From Lepagella muris (lineage in GTDB: Bacteria > Bacteroidota > Bacteroidia > Bacteroidales > Muribaculaceae), in assembly GCF_004793975.1 (NCBI RefSeq), contig NZ_SRYB01000013.1, positions 55,286-119,285 of the forward strand: a DNA stretch of 64,000 nt, read 5' to 3'. This document shows, one piece after another, positions 16,523 to 26,153 of this stretch. The number at the start of each line of letters is the position of its first letter. Positions within the stretch are counted from its first letter, which is position 1. A program made the translations under genes and the position numbers. A model generated the notes under the pieces. That model was not told the DNA's origin, did no database searches, and was given only the letters and a program-made list of their open reading frames with translations.

Positions 16523-18172
16523 ATGACTATGAGAAACGAAAGCAAGGTTGAATATGATGTTATTGTGATTGGTGGGGGTGCCACTGGTGCCGGCACGGCA
16601 CGTGATTGTGCCATGCGTGGGTTGAAGACAATCCTGATAGAGAGGCTTGACTTCACGGCAGGCGCGACAGGCAGAAATCATGGTCTGCTTCATAGTGGTG
16701 CACGCTATGCCCACACCGACCCGGAGAGTGCTGCGGAATGTATCAAGGAGAATATGATACTACGTCGCATCGCCCGGCATTGTGTGGAGGAGACGGGTGG
16801 ACTCTTTGTGACATTACCGGAAGATGGTCTTGATTATCAGGAGGCATTCGTGGCTGACTGCATTAAATGCGGTATAAACGCGGAGACACTTGACCCGAAG
16901 GATGCTCTGCGTCTCGAACCGTCGGTCAACCCCGATATAATCGGGGCGGTGAGAGTGCCGGACGGAGCGGTTGATCCCTTCCGTCTTACCACAGCCAATG
17001 TGCTTTCAGCCCGTATGCATGGTGCCGATGTCATGACCTATCAGGAGGTTGTGGGATTCATTAAGGAGGGCGACAGAATCTGCGGGGTGCGACTCAAAAG
17101 CCGTAAGAATGGTGAGGAATCGGAAGTGAGAGGAAGTGTGACGGTGAGTGCCTGCGGTATCTGGGGACACCACGTGGCGGAGCTTGCCGGAATCAAGGTC
17201 AACATGTATCCAGCCAAAGGATCACTGCTTATTTTCGGTCATAGGGTGAACAATATGGTGATCAACCGTTGCCGCAAGCCGGCAGATGCCGATATCCTTG
17301 TGCCGGGCGACACAATCTGCGTCATCGGCACCACCTCAACGCGTATCCCTTTTAATGAGATAGATAATATGGAGGTGACTCCGGCAGAGGTGGATCTGCT
17401 GCTTAGGGAGGGTATCAAACTCTCTCCGCGTCTGGCATATACCCGCATACTCAGGGCGTATGCCGGTGTGCGTCCGCTTGTCGCCGCCGACAACGACCCC
17501 ACCGGAAGAAGTATCAGTCGAGGGATAGTATGCCTGGATCATGCCAAACGCGATGGGGTGGAGGGATTCATCACCATAACAGGAGGCAAGCTCATGACTT
17601 ATCGTCTTATGGCGGAGGAGGCTACGGATATGGTATGCCGAAAGCTGAATGTCAACAAGAAATGCGAGACGGCAGAGGTGCCGTTGCCCGGTTCGGAATC
17701 GGATGCCAAGGATGAAGACCGACGTCAGCACATCATCGAGCTTAGCACAGAGCAGAAAGCAGCCGAGGGTAGGCATGGAAGCTGGTCGGGAAGGATAGAG
17801 TCTCGTTCGGATGCAGATGATGCTCTTGTATGTGAATGTGAGCAAGTGAGTGTGGCGGAGGTGAAATATGCCATGGAGGAGCTTCATGTGCATAATCTCA
17901 TCAACTTGCGCAGACGCACGCGTCTCGGTATGGGCACGTGTCAGGGTAGTCTATGTGCTTGCCGTGGTGCCGGACTCCTTGATGCCCACGATAAATGCGC
18001 ACAGAGAAGCCTGGATGACCTTGCCGGATTCATGAATGAACGTTGGCACGGCATGTTCCCCGTATGCTGGGGTGAGACTCTATGCGAGGTGCAATTCACG
18101 TCGTGGCTCTATCAGGGTGTTCTCGGACTTGATCATGAACCCCCACACCACGAGGAGGAGATTTCCAAATAA
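16523..18172 (+). CDS. glpA: Anaerobic glycerol-3-phosphate dehydrogenase subunit A
   Basis: 549 residues from ATG 16523 (a second ATG two codons on is equally possible; upstream codons from 16490 have no family match). FAD-binding motif VIGGGATGAG near residue 15, followed by a DAO-fold body (GATGRNHGLLHSGARYA). The C-terminal part has a BFD-like [2Fe-2S] domain: CECEQVSVAEV and GMGTCQGSLCACR. GlpA oxidises glycerol-3-phosphate to dihydroxyacetone phosphate and passes electrons through GlpB and the iron-sulfur subunit GlpC to the menaquinone pool under anaerobic conditions. First gene of glpABC-glpK-glpF; glpB starts 34 bp after its stop. Confidence 0.93.
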   Translation: MTMRNESKVEYDVIVIGGGATGAGTARDCAMRGLKTILIERLDFTAGATGRNHGLLHSGARYAHTDPESAAECIKENMILRRIARHCVEETGGLFVTLPEDGLDYQEAFVADCIKCGINAETLDPKDALRLEPSVNPDIIGAVRVPDGAVDPFRLTTANVLSARMHGADVMTYQEVVGFIKEGDRICGVRLKSRKNGEESEVRGSVTVSACGIWGHHVAELAGIKVNMYPAKGSLLIFGHRVNNMVINRCRKPADADILVPGDTICVIGTTSTRIPFNEIDNMEVTPAEVDLLLREGIKLSPRLAYTRILRAYAGVRPLVAADNDPTGRSISRGIVCLDHAKRDGVEGFITITGGKLMTYRLMAEEATDMVCRKLNVNKKCETAEVPLPGSESDAKDEDRRQHIIELSTEQKAAEGRHGSWSGRIESRSDADDALVCECEQVSVAEVKYAMEELHVHNLINLRRRTRLGMGTCQGSLCACRGAGLLDAHDKCAQRSLDDLAGFMNERWHGMFPVCWGETLCEVQFTSWLYQGVLGLDHEPPHHEEEISK

Positions 18173-18206
18173 TACTAAAGTTGTTGCCCGTTTTAAATTC
18201 ATTGAT

Positions 18207-19448
18207 ATGAAATACGATAATATAATAATAGGAGGAGGTCTCAGTGGTCTTGTCTGTGGCATAGAGTCAGCGCGTAGCGGACGTAAGACAGCGATTGTGT
18301 CGGCAGGACAGAGTGCCCTTCATTTCTGGTCTGGCTCTTTTGAATTTCTTTGCAATGAGGATTCCCGGATAGTCATAGATCATCCGCTTGAACGAGCCGA
18401 ACGGCTTGATGAGTCTCATCCTTACAGGAAGATAGGAGTGAGCAACGTTTCGAAACTTCTCGACAGGGTGTTGCCACTTCTCCGCGAGGCAGGGATAAAG
18501 GTGAACGGTTCGCTTGAAAGGAATCATTACAGACTGACTCCATTCGGCTATTCACGTCCGGCGTGGCTCACACTTGACGAATATCTCTCTTTCCAGTCAC
18601 CTTCTGAACTGAAAGGTAAGAGGGCGGCGATAGTCAACATATACAGTTATCTTGACTTCTATCCCCGTTTCCTTGCATTGGGTCTTTCAAAACTCGACGT
18701 GGAATGTGTGACTGCATCGGTCAACGTGCCTCAGCTTGATATCCTGCGTAAGAGCACCACAGAGATGCGAGCCACCAACATGTCGCGCTTCCTTACAGAT
18801 TCAGCCGTTGATGATCTTGCACGTGAGGTCAACCGTGTTTCATCGGATTGTGACATGGTGATCATGCCTGCGGTGCTCGGTATATTCGATGATGAACCGG
18901 TCAATCGTCTTCGCCGTGGTGTGGACCGTCCGGTGTTCTTTGTTGCCACTACGCCTGCATCCGTGCCGGGAGTGAGATGCCAGCTCAGTCTGCGTGACTA
19001 TTTCACGTCGCTCGGCGGCACCTATATGCCCGGCGATACAGTCGTGGGGGGAGAGATCTCGGATGGCAGGATCCGTAAGATATACACCTCCAATTTCGGG
19101 TCGATTCCGTTGATTGCGGAGAACTACGTGATATGCACCGGGAGTTTCTTCGGACATGGGCTGATCGCCAACATGGATAAGATTTATGAGCCGGTGTTCG
19201 GACTTGACCTCAATGCGCCCGATGACCGCACTGAATGGTATGACAAGAATTTCTATGCGTCGCAGCCTTATATGGGTTACGGAGTGGTGACTGATGAGAA
19301 GTTCCGACCGATGAAAGAGGGTAAGGTGATTGAGAACCTGTATGCCACCGGGGCACTCCTCTCCGGCTTCAACGCACTGAAGGAGGGTAGCGGGGCTGGC
19401 ATCACCCTTGCCACAGCCTTGCATGCGGCATCCTGCATAACGCGATGA
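18207..19448 (+). CDS. glpB: Anaerobic glycerol-3-phosphate dehydrogenase subunit B
   Basis: 413 residues from ATG 18207; the reading frame is open further upstream but there overlaps glpA, and the family N-terminus is MKYDNIIIGGGLSGLVCGIE. It carries a dinucleotide-binding GGGLSG motif at the start and a second FAD-domain segment near the C-terminus (NLYATGALLSGFNALKEGSG). GlpB is the FMN/FAD-containing middle subunit that relays electrons from GlpA to GlpC. Lies between glpA and glpC in the expected order with short spacers, so the three subunits should be made together. Confidence 0.92.
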   Translation: MKYDNIIIGGGLSGLVCGIESARSGRKTAIVSAGQSALHFWSGSFEFLCNEDSRIVIDHPLERAERLDESHPYRKIGVSNVSKLLDRVLPLLREAGIKVNGSLERNHYRLTPFGYSRPAWLTLDEYLSFQSPSELKGKRAAIVNIYSYLDFYPRFLALGLSKLDVECVTASVNVPQLDILRKSTTEMRATNMSRFLTDSAVDDLAREVNRVSSDCDMVIMPAVLGIFDDEPVNRLRRGVDRPVFFVATTPASVPGVRCQLSLRDYFTSLGGTYMPGDTVVGGEISDGRIRKIYTSNFGSIPLIAENYVICTGSFFGHGLIANMDKIYEPVFGLDLNAPDDRTEWYDKNFYASQPYMGYGVVTDEKFRPMKEGKVIENLYATGALLSGFNALKEGSGAGITLATALHAASCITR

Positions 19449-19502
19449 CGGGAGTGGATGAATCCATACAGAAGTTAACACAACGTCCTTAATATTACGA
19501 CT

Positions 19503-20780
19503 ATGATGACACTCCAACAGCAAAATATAAGCGATAATAATTTTGAATCGTGCATAAAATGTACGATCTGTACGGTATATTGTCCGGTGACGGCGGTCAA
19601 TCCCGACTATCCCGGACCTAAGCAGGCAGGACCCGACGGGGAGAGATACCGTCTGAAGAAACCGCTGTTTTATGATGAGGCATTGAAATATTGTCTTAAT
19701 TGCAAGCGGTGTGAGGTGGCTTGTCCCAATGATGTGAAGATAGGGGATATAATCCAGTCGGCACGTATCAAATATAGTGCCCACGGACCATCTCTGCGCG
19801 ACACCATGCTTGCCAACACTGACTTCATGGGTAACATCGCCACGCGTATGGCTCCACTCGTCAATTTCACTCTCAAACTGAAACCGGTAAAACTGATCAT
19901 GGATAAGGTGCTGAAGATTGACGACCACCGCACATTCCCGAAATACTCCTCGGAGCGGTTTGAATCATGGTATGGCAAGAAAGCCTCCGAGGTGGAGAAG
20001 CAATATCCGAAACAGGTGTCATATTTCCACGGTTGCTACGTCAATTATAATTACCCGCAACTTGGTAAAGATCTGCTTAAGGTGATGAATGCCGTGGGCT
20101 ACGGCGTGCGCCTGCTTGATAAGGAGCGGTGCTGTGGTGTGGCGAAGATAGCCAACAAATGTATTGACGAGGCAATACGCGACGGCAACAACAATATCCG
20201 CGCCATAAGCGAAGCGGTGGAGCGGGGGGATGAGGTGCTTGCCACGTCATCTACATGCTGCTTCACGCTCAGGGATGAGTATGAGCATATCCTTCATCTC
20301 AACAACAGGGGGATAAGGGATCATATCATGCTCGGCACGCTCTTCCTATTCAATCTTATAGACAACGGTGATGTGAAGATAGCGTTCCGGAAAGACTATA
20401 GGAAGAGGATAGCCTACCATACACCATGCCACATGGAGAAACTGGGATGGACCGTATTCTCCACCTCCCTTATCAGGATGATACCCGGCGTGGAGTTCAT
20501 AATGCTTGACTCGCATTGCTGCGGCATAGCCGGCACTTATGGTTTCAAGAAGGAGAACTATGCCTATTCCCAGGCAATCGGGGAGCCATTGTTCCGGCAG
20601 ATAAAGGAGACGGGATGCGACTTTGTGGCAAGCGACTGTGAGACCTGCAAATGGCAGATTGAGATGTCGACCGGAGTCAGTGTCTTGAATCCGATATCCG
20701 TGATAGCCGATGCCATAGACTTCGAAGAGACGCGTCGTCTGAACGGCATATCCGGTCTGCCGGTAGTGGAGGAGTATTGA
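19503..20780 (+). CDS. glpC: Anaerobic glycerol-3-phosphate dehydrogenase subunit C
   Basis: 425 residues. Two N-terminal 4Fe-4S ferredoxin motifs: CIKCTICTVYCPV (residues ~17-29) and CLNCKRCEVACPN (~64-76). Two CCG-type cysteine-rich domains follow (HGCYVNYNYP, KERCCGVAK; HTPCHMEKLG, DSHCCGIAGTYG), the heterodisulfide-reductase-like fold typical of GlpC. It anchors the GlpAB dimer to the membrane and hands electrons to menaquinone. A double ATG starts the gene (19503 and 19506). glpK follows 55 bp after the stop. Confidence 0.93.
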   Translation: MMTLQQQNISDNNFESCIKCTICTVYCPVTAVNPDYPGPKQAGPDGERYRLKKPLFYDEALKYCLNCKRCEVACPNDVKIGDIIQSARIKYSAHGPSLRDTMLANTDFMGNIATRMAPLVNFTLKLKPVKLIMDKVLKIDDHRTFPKYSSERFESWYGKKASEVEKQYPKQVSYFHGCYVNYNYPQLGKDLLKVMNAVGYGVRLLDKERCCGVAKIANKCIDEAIRDGNNNIRAISEAVERGDEVLATSSTCCFTLRDEYEHILHLNNRGIRDHIMLGTLFLFNLIDNGDVKIAFRKDYRKRIAYHTPCHMEKLGWTVFSTSLIRMIPGVEFIMLDSHCCGIAGTYGFKKENYAYSQAIGEPLFRQIKETGCDFVASDCETCKWQIEMSTGVSVLNPISVIADAIDFEETRRLNGISGLPVVEEY

Positions 20781-20835
20781 AGAAGATATAATGATAAGCT
20801 GGGAATATAGATATTAAAAATAAAAATCGACAGCC

Positions 20836-22320
20836 ATGGAAAAGTATATTCTGTCATTGGATCAGGGCACCACAAGCAGCCGTGCCATAGTTTTTGACCA
20901 TGAGGGCAACATCTGCTCGGTAGCGCAGCATGAGTTCCCACAGATATTCCCGAAAGCGGGGTGGGTGGAGCATGACCCTCATCAGATATGGGGATCGCAG
21001 GCGTCCGTAATAGCGGAGGCAATCTCACAGATAGGAATCAACGGACATAATATTGCTGCCATAGGAATCACCAATCAGCGAGAGACCACAATATTGTGGG
21101 ATGCCGATACCGGTGAGCCTATCTACAACGCAATCGTGTGGCAAGACAGGCGCACGTCGGAATATTGCGATTCGCTCGTGGAAGCAGGATATGGAGAGAT
21201 GATCAAGAACAAGACCGGACTGATCATCGATGCCTATTTCTCCGCCACGAAGATAAAATGGATTCTTGACAACGTGCCGGGGGCGCGGGAGAAGGCGGAG
21301 GCGGGGAAACTGCGGTTCGGCACCGTCGACACATGGCTGATCTCATGCCTTACAAGAAACAGTGCGCACGTCACCGACATAACGAATGCCTCACGGACGA
21401 TGCTTTTCAATATCCATACTCTGCAATGGGATGAGGAACTTCTCCGTCTGTTTGACATTCCGGCATCGCTTCTGCCGGAGGTTAAGCCGAGCAGCTGCGT
21501 GATGGCATACACCACCACCACGATCTTCGCACACGCTGTGCCGATAGCCGGAGTGGCGGGAGACCAGCAGGCTGCCCTCTTCGGACAGATGTGCATAAAG
21601 CCGGGATCGGTTAAGAACACTTACGGCACCGGCTGCTTCATGCTGATGAATTCCGGCAACAAGCCTATACTCTCGAAGAACCGACTGCTCACCACGATAG
21701 CCTGGCAGATAGGCGATGAGGTCACGTATGCACTTGAGGGCTCGATTTTTGTAGGCGGTTCTGTAGTGCAATGGCTGCGCGACGGATTGAAGTGCATATC
21801 CAGCTCTTCCGAAGTGGAGAAGCTTGCCACATCTGTAGAGGATACTGACGGGGTGTATTTCGTGCCGGCACTTACGGGCATGGGTGCGCCATATTGGGAT
21901 CAATACGCACGCGGACTTATCTCAGGCATATCGCGCGGTACGACCGTGGCACATATAGCACGTGCTGCGTTGGAGGGTATAGCATTTCAGGTGTACGACA
22001 TTGTGTCGTCGATGGAGTTGGATTCCAATCTGAAGATTGTGGAGCTGAAGGTTGACGGTGGAGCCTCGCGCAACGACCTCCTGATGCAGTTCCAGAGTGA
22101 TATCCTCAATACGGAAGTGCTTCGTCCGCAGGTTACGGAGACCACGGCATTGGGTGCCGCCTATTTTGCCGGACTTGCCGTAGGCTTCTGGGGGAGTGTG
22201 GATGAGATCAATGCCCAATGGCAGATACAGCATCGGTTTGCCCCTAAAGCATCGCCTGAATACGTGGCGGCAAAGCTTGACGGCTGGCATGATGCGGTGA
22301 AAAGATGTCTTACAAAATAG
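20836..22320 (+). CDS. glpK: Glycerol kinase
   Basis: 494 residues, full FGGY-kinase length. N-terminal ATP-binding loop LDQGTTSSRAI and the FGGY signature region (NTYGTGCFMLMNSGNKPI; VDGGASRNDLLMQFQSDIL). It phosphorylates glycerol to glycerol-3-phosphate, the substrate for the GlpABC enzyme encoded just upstream, and traps the glycerol that enters through GlpF encoded downstream. The residues around RQT/HDPxQIW (VEHDPHQIWGSQ) are as in active kinases. No defects seen. Confidence 0.96.
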   Translation: MEKYILSLDQGTTSSRAIVFDHEGNICSVAQHEFPQIFPKAGWVEHDPHQIWGSQASVIAEAISQIGINGHNIAAIGITNQRETTILWDADTGEPIYNAIVWQDRRTSEYCDSLVEAGYGEMIKNKTGLIIDAYFSATKIKWILDNVPGAREKAEAGKLRFGTVDTWLISCLTRNSAHVTDITNASRTMLFNIHTLQWDEELLRLFDIPASLLPEVKPSSCVMAYTTTTIFAHAVPIAGVAGDQQAALFGQMCIKPGSVKNTYGTGCFMLMNSGNKPILSKNRLLTTIAWQIGDEVTYALEGSIFVGGSVVQWLRDGLKCISSSSEVEKLATSVEDTDGVYFVPALTGMGAPYWDQYARGLISGISRGTTVAHIARAALEGIAFQVYDIVSSMELDSNLKIVELKVDGGASRNDLLMQFQSDILNTEVLRPQVTETTALGAAYFAGLAVGFWGSVDEINAQWQIQHRFAPKASPEYVAAKLDGWHDAVKRCLTK

Positions 22321-22351
22321 TGACACCACGTGCCACATAATCTGATTTATT

Positions 22352-23104
22352 ATGGAAGAGCTTGTTGTGCCTGTATTTCTACAGTGCTTTTTTGAGTTCC
22401 TGGGGACGTATGTCATGATTCTGCTTGGGTGTGGGGTAGTGGCATGCACCACGCTGAAGTTTTCTAAAGGCTTCGGCTCCGGTTGGGTTGTCATAACGTT
22501 GGCATGGGGACTTGCCGTGATGTGCGGGGTCTTCATAGCCGGACCATACACTGGCGCGCATCTTAATCCGGCAGTCACCATTGGATTGGCAATGGCAGGC
22601 AAATTTCAGTGGGGTATGGTGGTGCCCTATATCATTTCTCAGATGATAGGAGCTTTCTTAGGCGGACTTACGGTGTATTACTTCTATAAGGATCATTTTG
22701 ACGCCACGGAGGATAAGGATACCAAATTAGGAGTATTCGCCACCATCCCGGCTATAAAGAATCTGAAACGTAATCTGCTTTCGGAAGTGATCGGCACTTT
22801 TGTATTGATTCTTGTCATACTGTTTCTCGCGGAAGATGGCAACGTGTCGCAGGTGGGTCTCGGTTCAATCGGAGCCCTTCCCGTCGCTCTGCTTGTGGTG
22901 GTGATTGGCATGGCACTGGGGGGCACCACCGGCTATGCCATAAATCCGGCGCGCGACCTTGGACCGCGTCTCGTGCATGCCCTTCTCCCGATAAAGGGGA
23001 AGGGTGGCAGTCAATGGAAATACGCATGGGTGCCGATTGTCGGACCGATCCTTGGAGCCGCCTTTGCAGTGCTTGTCTTCTGGCTGTATAAGACGTGGTG
23101 CTGA
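22352..23104 (+). CDS. glpF: Glycerol facilitator (aquaporin family)
   Basis: 250 residues, six transmembrane segments. Both NPA loops are present: GAHLNPAVT and GYAINPARDLGPR; the aspartate directly after the second NPAR marks a glycerol-conducting aquaglyceroporin rather than a water channel. It lets glycerol diffuse across the inner membrane. It closes the glp operon: uptake, phosphorylation and anaerobic oxidation are encoded on one transcript. A strong hairpin follows 70 bp after the stop. Confidence 0.95.
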   Translation: MEELVVPVFLQCFFEFLGTYVMILLGCGVVACTTLKFSKGFGSGWVVITLAWGLAVMCGVFIAGPYTGAHLNPAVTIGLAMAGKFQWGMVVPYIISQMIGAFLGGLTVYYFYKDHFDATEDKDTKLGVFATIPAIKNLKRNLLSEVIGTFVLILVILFLAEDGNVSQVGLGSIGALPVALLVVVIGMALGGTTGYAINPARDLGPRLVHALLPIKGKGGSQWKYAWVPIVGPILGAAFAVLVFWLYKTWC

Positions 23105-23173
23105 CGTCGGCATTCGATGAAGATGACCGATTACTTTACGCCACTGACAACACTATAAGGGGGGCTAAAAATA

Positions 23174-23206
23174 AAGTGCCGTATGAATCAGATTCATACG
23201 GCACTT
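23174..23206. terminator. Bidirectional terminator between glpF and rpoD
   Basis: A near-perfect 33-bp palindrome with 16-bp arms (AAGTGCCGTATGAATC and its complement). On the minus strand it is followed by TATTTTTAG, so it mainly serves rpoD, and it also ends the convergent glp operon. Confidence 0.85.
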
Positions 23207-23229
23207 GCTATTTAAAGTATAATCAATCC

Positions 23230-24090
23230 TTATTCACCGAGATAGCTCTTCAGCAGCTTGCTCTTCTGTCCTTTCAAGCGGCGGATAGCCTTCTCCTTGA
23301 TCTGGCGCACACGTTCGCGTGTAAGGTCGAATTTCGCGCCGATTTCCTCCAGCGTCATTTCCGGGCAACCGATTCCGAAGAACATCTTCAGGATGTCGCG
23401 TTCGCGGTCATAAAGCTGTTTCAAAGCCCTGTCTACCTCTTTAGAAAGGCTCTCCTTATTAAGAGAGGAGTCAGCCATAGGGCTATCGTCGTTGGGAAGC
23501 ACGTCAAGGAGGGAGTTATCCTCACCATCGACAAACGGAGCGTCTACCGAGATATGACGACCCGACACTTTCAGCGTGTCAGACACTTTATCAACGGGTA
23601 GCCCGAGACGATCGGCAAGCTCCTCCGGAGAGGGACGCCTTTCGTTTTCCTGCTCAAACTTTGAAAGCTCCTTGCTTATCTTGTTGAGGGAACCTACCTG
23701 GTTGAGAGGGAGACGGACGATACGGCTTTGCTCAGCGAGAGCCTGAAGAATTGATTGGCGGATCCACCATACTGCATAAGATATGAACTTGAAACCACGC
23801 GTCTCATCAAATTTCTGAGCCGCACGGATAAGACCAAGATTTCCCTCGTTGATAAGGTCGGGAAGACTTAGTCCCTGGTTCTGGTACTGTTTTGCCACTG
23901 ACACTACAAAACGTAGGTTAGCTCTGGTAAGCTTTTCAAGAGCTGCATGGTCTCCCTTCTTTATTCTCTGAGCGAGTTCCACCTCTTCACTGACTGAAAT
24001 CAGTTCCTCACGGCCAATTTCCTGCAGATATTTGTCGAGAGATGCGCTTTCGCGGTTGGTGATTGATTTTGTGATCTTTAGCTGTCTCAT
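23230..24090 (-). CDS. rpoD: Primary sigma factor of RNA polymerase (RpoD/SigA)
   Basis: 286 residues, the short form typical of Bacteroidetes, which lacks most of region 1. Region 1.2 (SLDKYLQEIGREELISVSEE), region 2 (RANLRFVVSVAKQYQNQG, GLIRAAQKFDETRGFKF, YAVWWIRQSILQAL), region 3 and region 4 (MTLEEIGAKFDLTRERVRQI) are all complete. It directs RNA polymerase to the TTTG / TAnnTTTG promoters that are visible across this window. The gene is monocistronic, with a convergent terminator at its end and a hairpin in its leader. Confidence 0.96.
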   Translation of the reverse strand: MRQLKITKSITNRESASLDKYLQEIGREELISVSEEVELAQRIKKGDHAALEKLTRANLRFVVSVAKQYQNQGLSLPDLINEGNLGLIRAAQKFDETRGFKFISYAVWWIRQSILQALAEQSRIVRLPLNQVGSLNKISKELSKFEQENERRPSPEELADRLGLPVDKVSDTLKVSGRHISVDAPFVDGEDNSLLDVLPNDDSPMADSSLNKESLSKEVDRALKQLYDRERDILKMFFGIGCPEMTLEEIGAKFDLTRERVRQIKEKAIRRLKGQKSKLLKSYLGE

Positions 24091-24124
24091 TGTCTCTTAT
24101 TCCCTTCCAAAAAATAATGATGCT

Positions 24125-24146
24125 TCAGCGGATATTATTCCGCTGA
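24125..24146 (-). promoter_or_regulatory. Hairpin in the rpoD leader
   Basis: 8-bp arms TCAGCGGA / TCCGCTGA around TATTAT, 35 bp upstream of the rpoD ATG. It has no T run, so it is not a terminator; it could influence mRNA stability or mark an operator. Confidence 0.4.
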
Positions 24147-24212
24147 GACAAAAGATTTGGCACAGATGCCTATGTTAGAACGTAATGAAATGGGGAATGT
24201 TGTGTGAATAAA

Positions 24213-24267
24213 TTAAAAAAAATGCATTGCCGGCAATAAATTTTATTATTTTTTTTGCCGGCAATGC
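24213..24267 (-). terminator. Terminator of the DegP/HtrA protease gene
   Basis: Perfect 13-bp stem (GCATTGCCGGCAA, 24224-24236, with 24255-24267) and an A+T-rich 18-nt loop; on the minus strand it is followed by seven Ts. Confidence 0.85.
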
Positions 24268-24311
24268 TGTTGAGTCTTATTTCCGGGTCTGTTTTGCGAC
24301 CGGATGGCACA

Positions 24312-25805
24312 TTACTCCTGCGTCAGATTCACTGCGTAGTAGTATTTCTTTCCGTTGGGATAGATGCCCGTGATGAACATCACTTTGTCGCTGTCGTCAG
24401 ACTTCATTATGATGTTGTAGATCTGCTCCACATCGTCCGGAGAATCCACGGCACGACCGTTGATGTCGGTGATGATGAAGCCGTCCTTGATGCCAGCGTC
24501 ACGGAATACGCCGTTCTTTACGCTTGCCACTTTCACGCCGCGAGAGATGCCGAGGTTGCGTTTCTGCTCCGCAGTCAGCTTCATGAACGCACACCCGATT
24601 TCAGAGAAGTCGCCTTTCGTAGTGATGGTGGTGTTGCCTTGGGTGTTGCGAAGGGTAGCGGATTTCACCTGTTTCTGGTTCTTGCGGTAGAAGGTGACGG
24701 AGATCTTGTCGCCCGGACGGAATTTGTTGAGCTGCTCCACAAGCTGTGCGAAGTTGTGCACGTCGGTGTCGTTGATAGCGGTGATCACGTCATCCTCTTG
24801 AAGCCCAAGTTCCTTAGCGGTGCTCCTGTCGGTCACGCTGTTGACGAGCAGACCCGCCTTTACGGCAGTTATATCCTTCTCCTTAGCCAATTTTGCGTCA
24901 AGCTCTGCCACTGTGCAACCGAGCACGGCTCTCTGCACTGTGCCATACTGACGTAGGTCGGTCATCACTTTCTTCACGATAGTTGTGGGGATTGCGAACG
25001 AGAAGCCCGAATAGCTGCCGGTGTTGGAATAGATGGCGGAATTCACGCCGATAAGCTCACCCTTAAGGTTGACGAGTGCGCCGCCGGAGTTGCCGGGGTT
25101 GAGTGCCGCGTCAGTCTGGATAAACGATTCGATGCCCATCTTTCCGTTTCTACCGTTGTTCTGGCTAAGGCTACGTGCCTTTGCACTGACGATACCGGCT
25201 GTCACGGTGGAATTGAATCCGAACGGGTTGCCCACAGCAAGAACCCATTCGCCGATTTTCACTTGCTCGCTGTCGCCAAAGGTGATGGGGGATAGTTTCT
25301 CGGCATCGATTTTTATGAGTGCAAGGTCGGTTGCCTCATCCGTGCCTATCACGCGAGCCTCGTATGTGGCATTGTCATTGAGAAGCACCTCCAGTTTGTC
25401 GGCACCGTCGATCACGTGGTTATTCGTCACGATATATCCGTCGTCAGAGATTATGACGCCCGAACCGAGACCGCTCTGCACAGGCTCGCTGTTGCGCTGC
25501 TGCTGACGTGGCTGCTGTTGGCGAGGTTGCTGCGGACCGAAGAAGAAATCAAACATACCGAACGGGTCGTAGCCGCCACCCTGATTTCCGTAAGGATTCT
25601 GCTGACGCTGCGTGGTGAAGCTCTTGATGCACACCACAGCATTGACTGTCTTTTCCGCCGCAACCGTGAAATCGGTGTCGAAAGATGCTCCCGATGCAGT
25701 ACGTATAAACTGAGGAGCGTTGTTTTCTGCATGATTGTCGGCACATGCCGGTGAAACCAGGATTGCCAAGAGAGCCGCCATTGCGGGGATACTGTATCTC
25801 TTCAT
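24312..25805 (-). CDS. Periplasmic DegP/HtrA-type serine protease (Do family)
   Basis: 497 residues from ATG 25805, which begins the signal peptide (MKRYSIPAMAALLAILVSPA); the longer frame to 25970 runs back through the promoter. The trypsin-like triad is H130 (TNNHVID), D160 (ATDLALIKID) and S240 (PGNSGGAL). Two PDZ domains follow, around 290-375 and 395-490. A Gln-rich linker with PQQPRQQQ and QQQRN lies between signal and protease domain. It degrades or refolds damaged envelope proteins. It has a 5' leader of ~135 nt behind a good promoter. Monocistronic. Confidence 0.94.
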   Translation of the reverse strand: MKRYSIPAMAALLAILVSPACADNHAENNAPQFIRTASGASFDTDFTVAAEKTVNAVVCIKSFTTQRQQNPYGNQGGGYDPFGMFDFFFGPQQPRQQQPRQQQRNSEPVQSGLGSGVIISDDGYIVTNNHVIDGADKLEVLLNDNATYEARVIGTDEATDLALIKIDAEKLSPITFGDSEQVKIGEWVLAVGNPFGFNSTVTAGIVSAKARSLSQNNGRNGKMGIESFIQTDAALNPGNSGGALVNLKGELIGVNSAIYSNTGSYSGFSFAIPTTIVKKVMTDLRQYGTVQRAVLGCTVAELDAKLAKEKDITAVKAGLLVNSVTDRSTAKELGLQEDDVITAINDTDVHNFAQLVEQLNKFRPGDKISVTFYRKNQKQVKSATLRNTQGNTTITTKGDFSEIGCAFMKLTAEQKRNLGISRGVKVASVKNGVFRDAGIKDGFIITDINGRAVDSPDDVEQIYNIIMKSDDSDKVMFITGIYPNGKKYYYAVNLTQE

Positions 25806-25946
25806 GTCTTTAAATATGTAAGGTTGGTTTATATTCATTAATTCATTATGGGAAACATCAGGCGTTGTGGAAAGCCGTCTGATTCCGTAGACAGTGTAAG
25901 GGTTGTCATTGAAACAGCGTATACATCGCCTACATATAGACAATGC

Positions 25947-25954
25947 AAAAATAC
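25947..25954 (-). promoter_or_regulatory. Promoter -7 box of the DegP-type gene
   Basis: TATTTTTG on the minus strand, matching TAnnTTTG. It implies a leader of roughly 135 nt before the ATG at 25805. Confidence 0.55.
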
Positions 25955-26044
25955 TGCCATTATTACACACTCTCCCTTAAAATGGGTGCGATTTAAGTTA
26001 ATTTAATAAAATGAAAAATCAAAATTTAAAATACGTAAATATTG

Positions 26045-26075
26045 TTTGAGAAATATGAAATATGAATTAATTTTG
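26045..26075 (+). promoter_or_regulatory. Promoter of the NlpC/P60 lipoprotein gene
   Basis: TTTG at 26045-26048 and TAATTTTG at 26068-26075, separated by 19 bp: both elements of the Bacteroidetes consensus. The coding start is 79 bp further on. Confidence 0.75.
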
Positions 26076-26153
26076 CAGTATGAATCGATTGCGGCAATGT
26101 GACAATTTTGGCGCGGTGAGAATAATGTCGTGTTACGGATAACTGAGTAATAT

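Noticed and set aside
18840..19928. A 362-codon minus-strand frame across glpB and glpC.
   Set aside because: A long antisense shadow spanning two well-supported genes; no family match.
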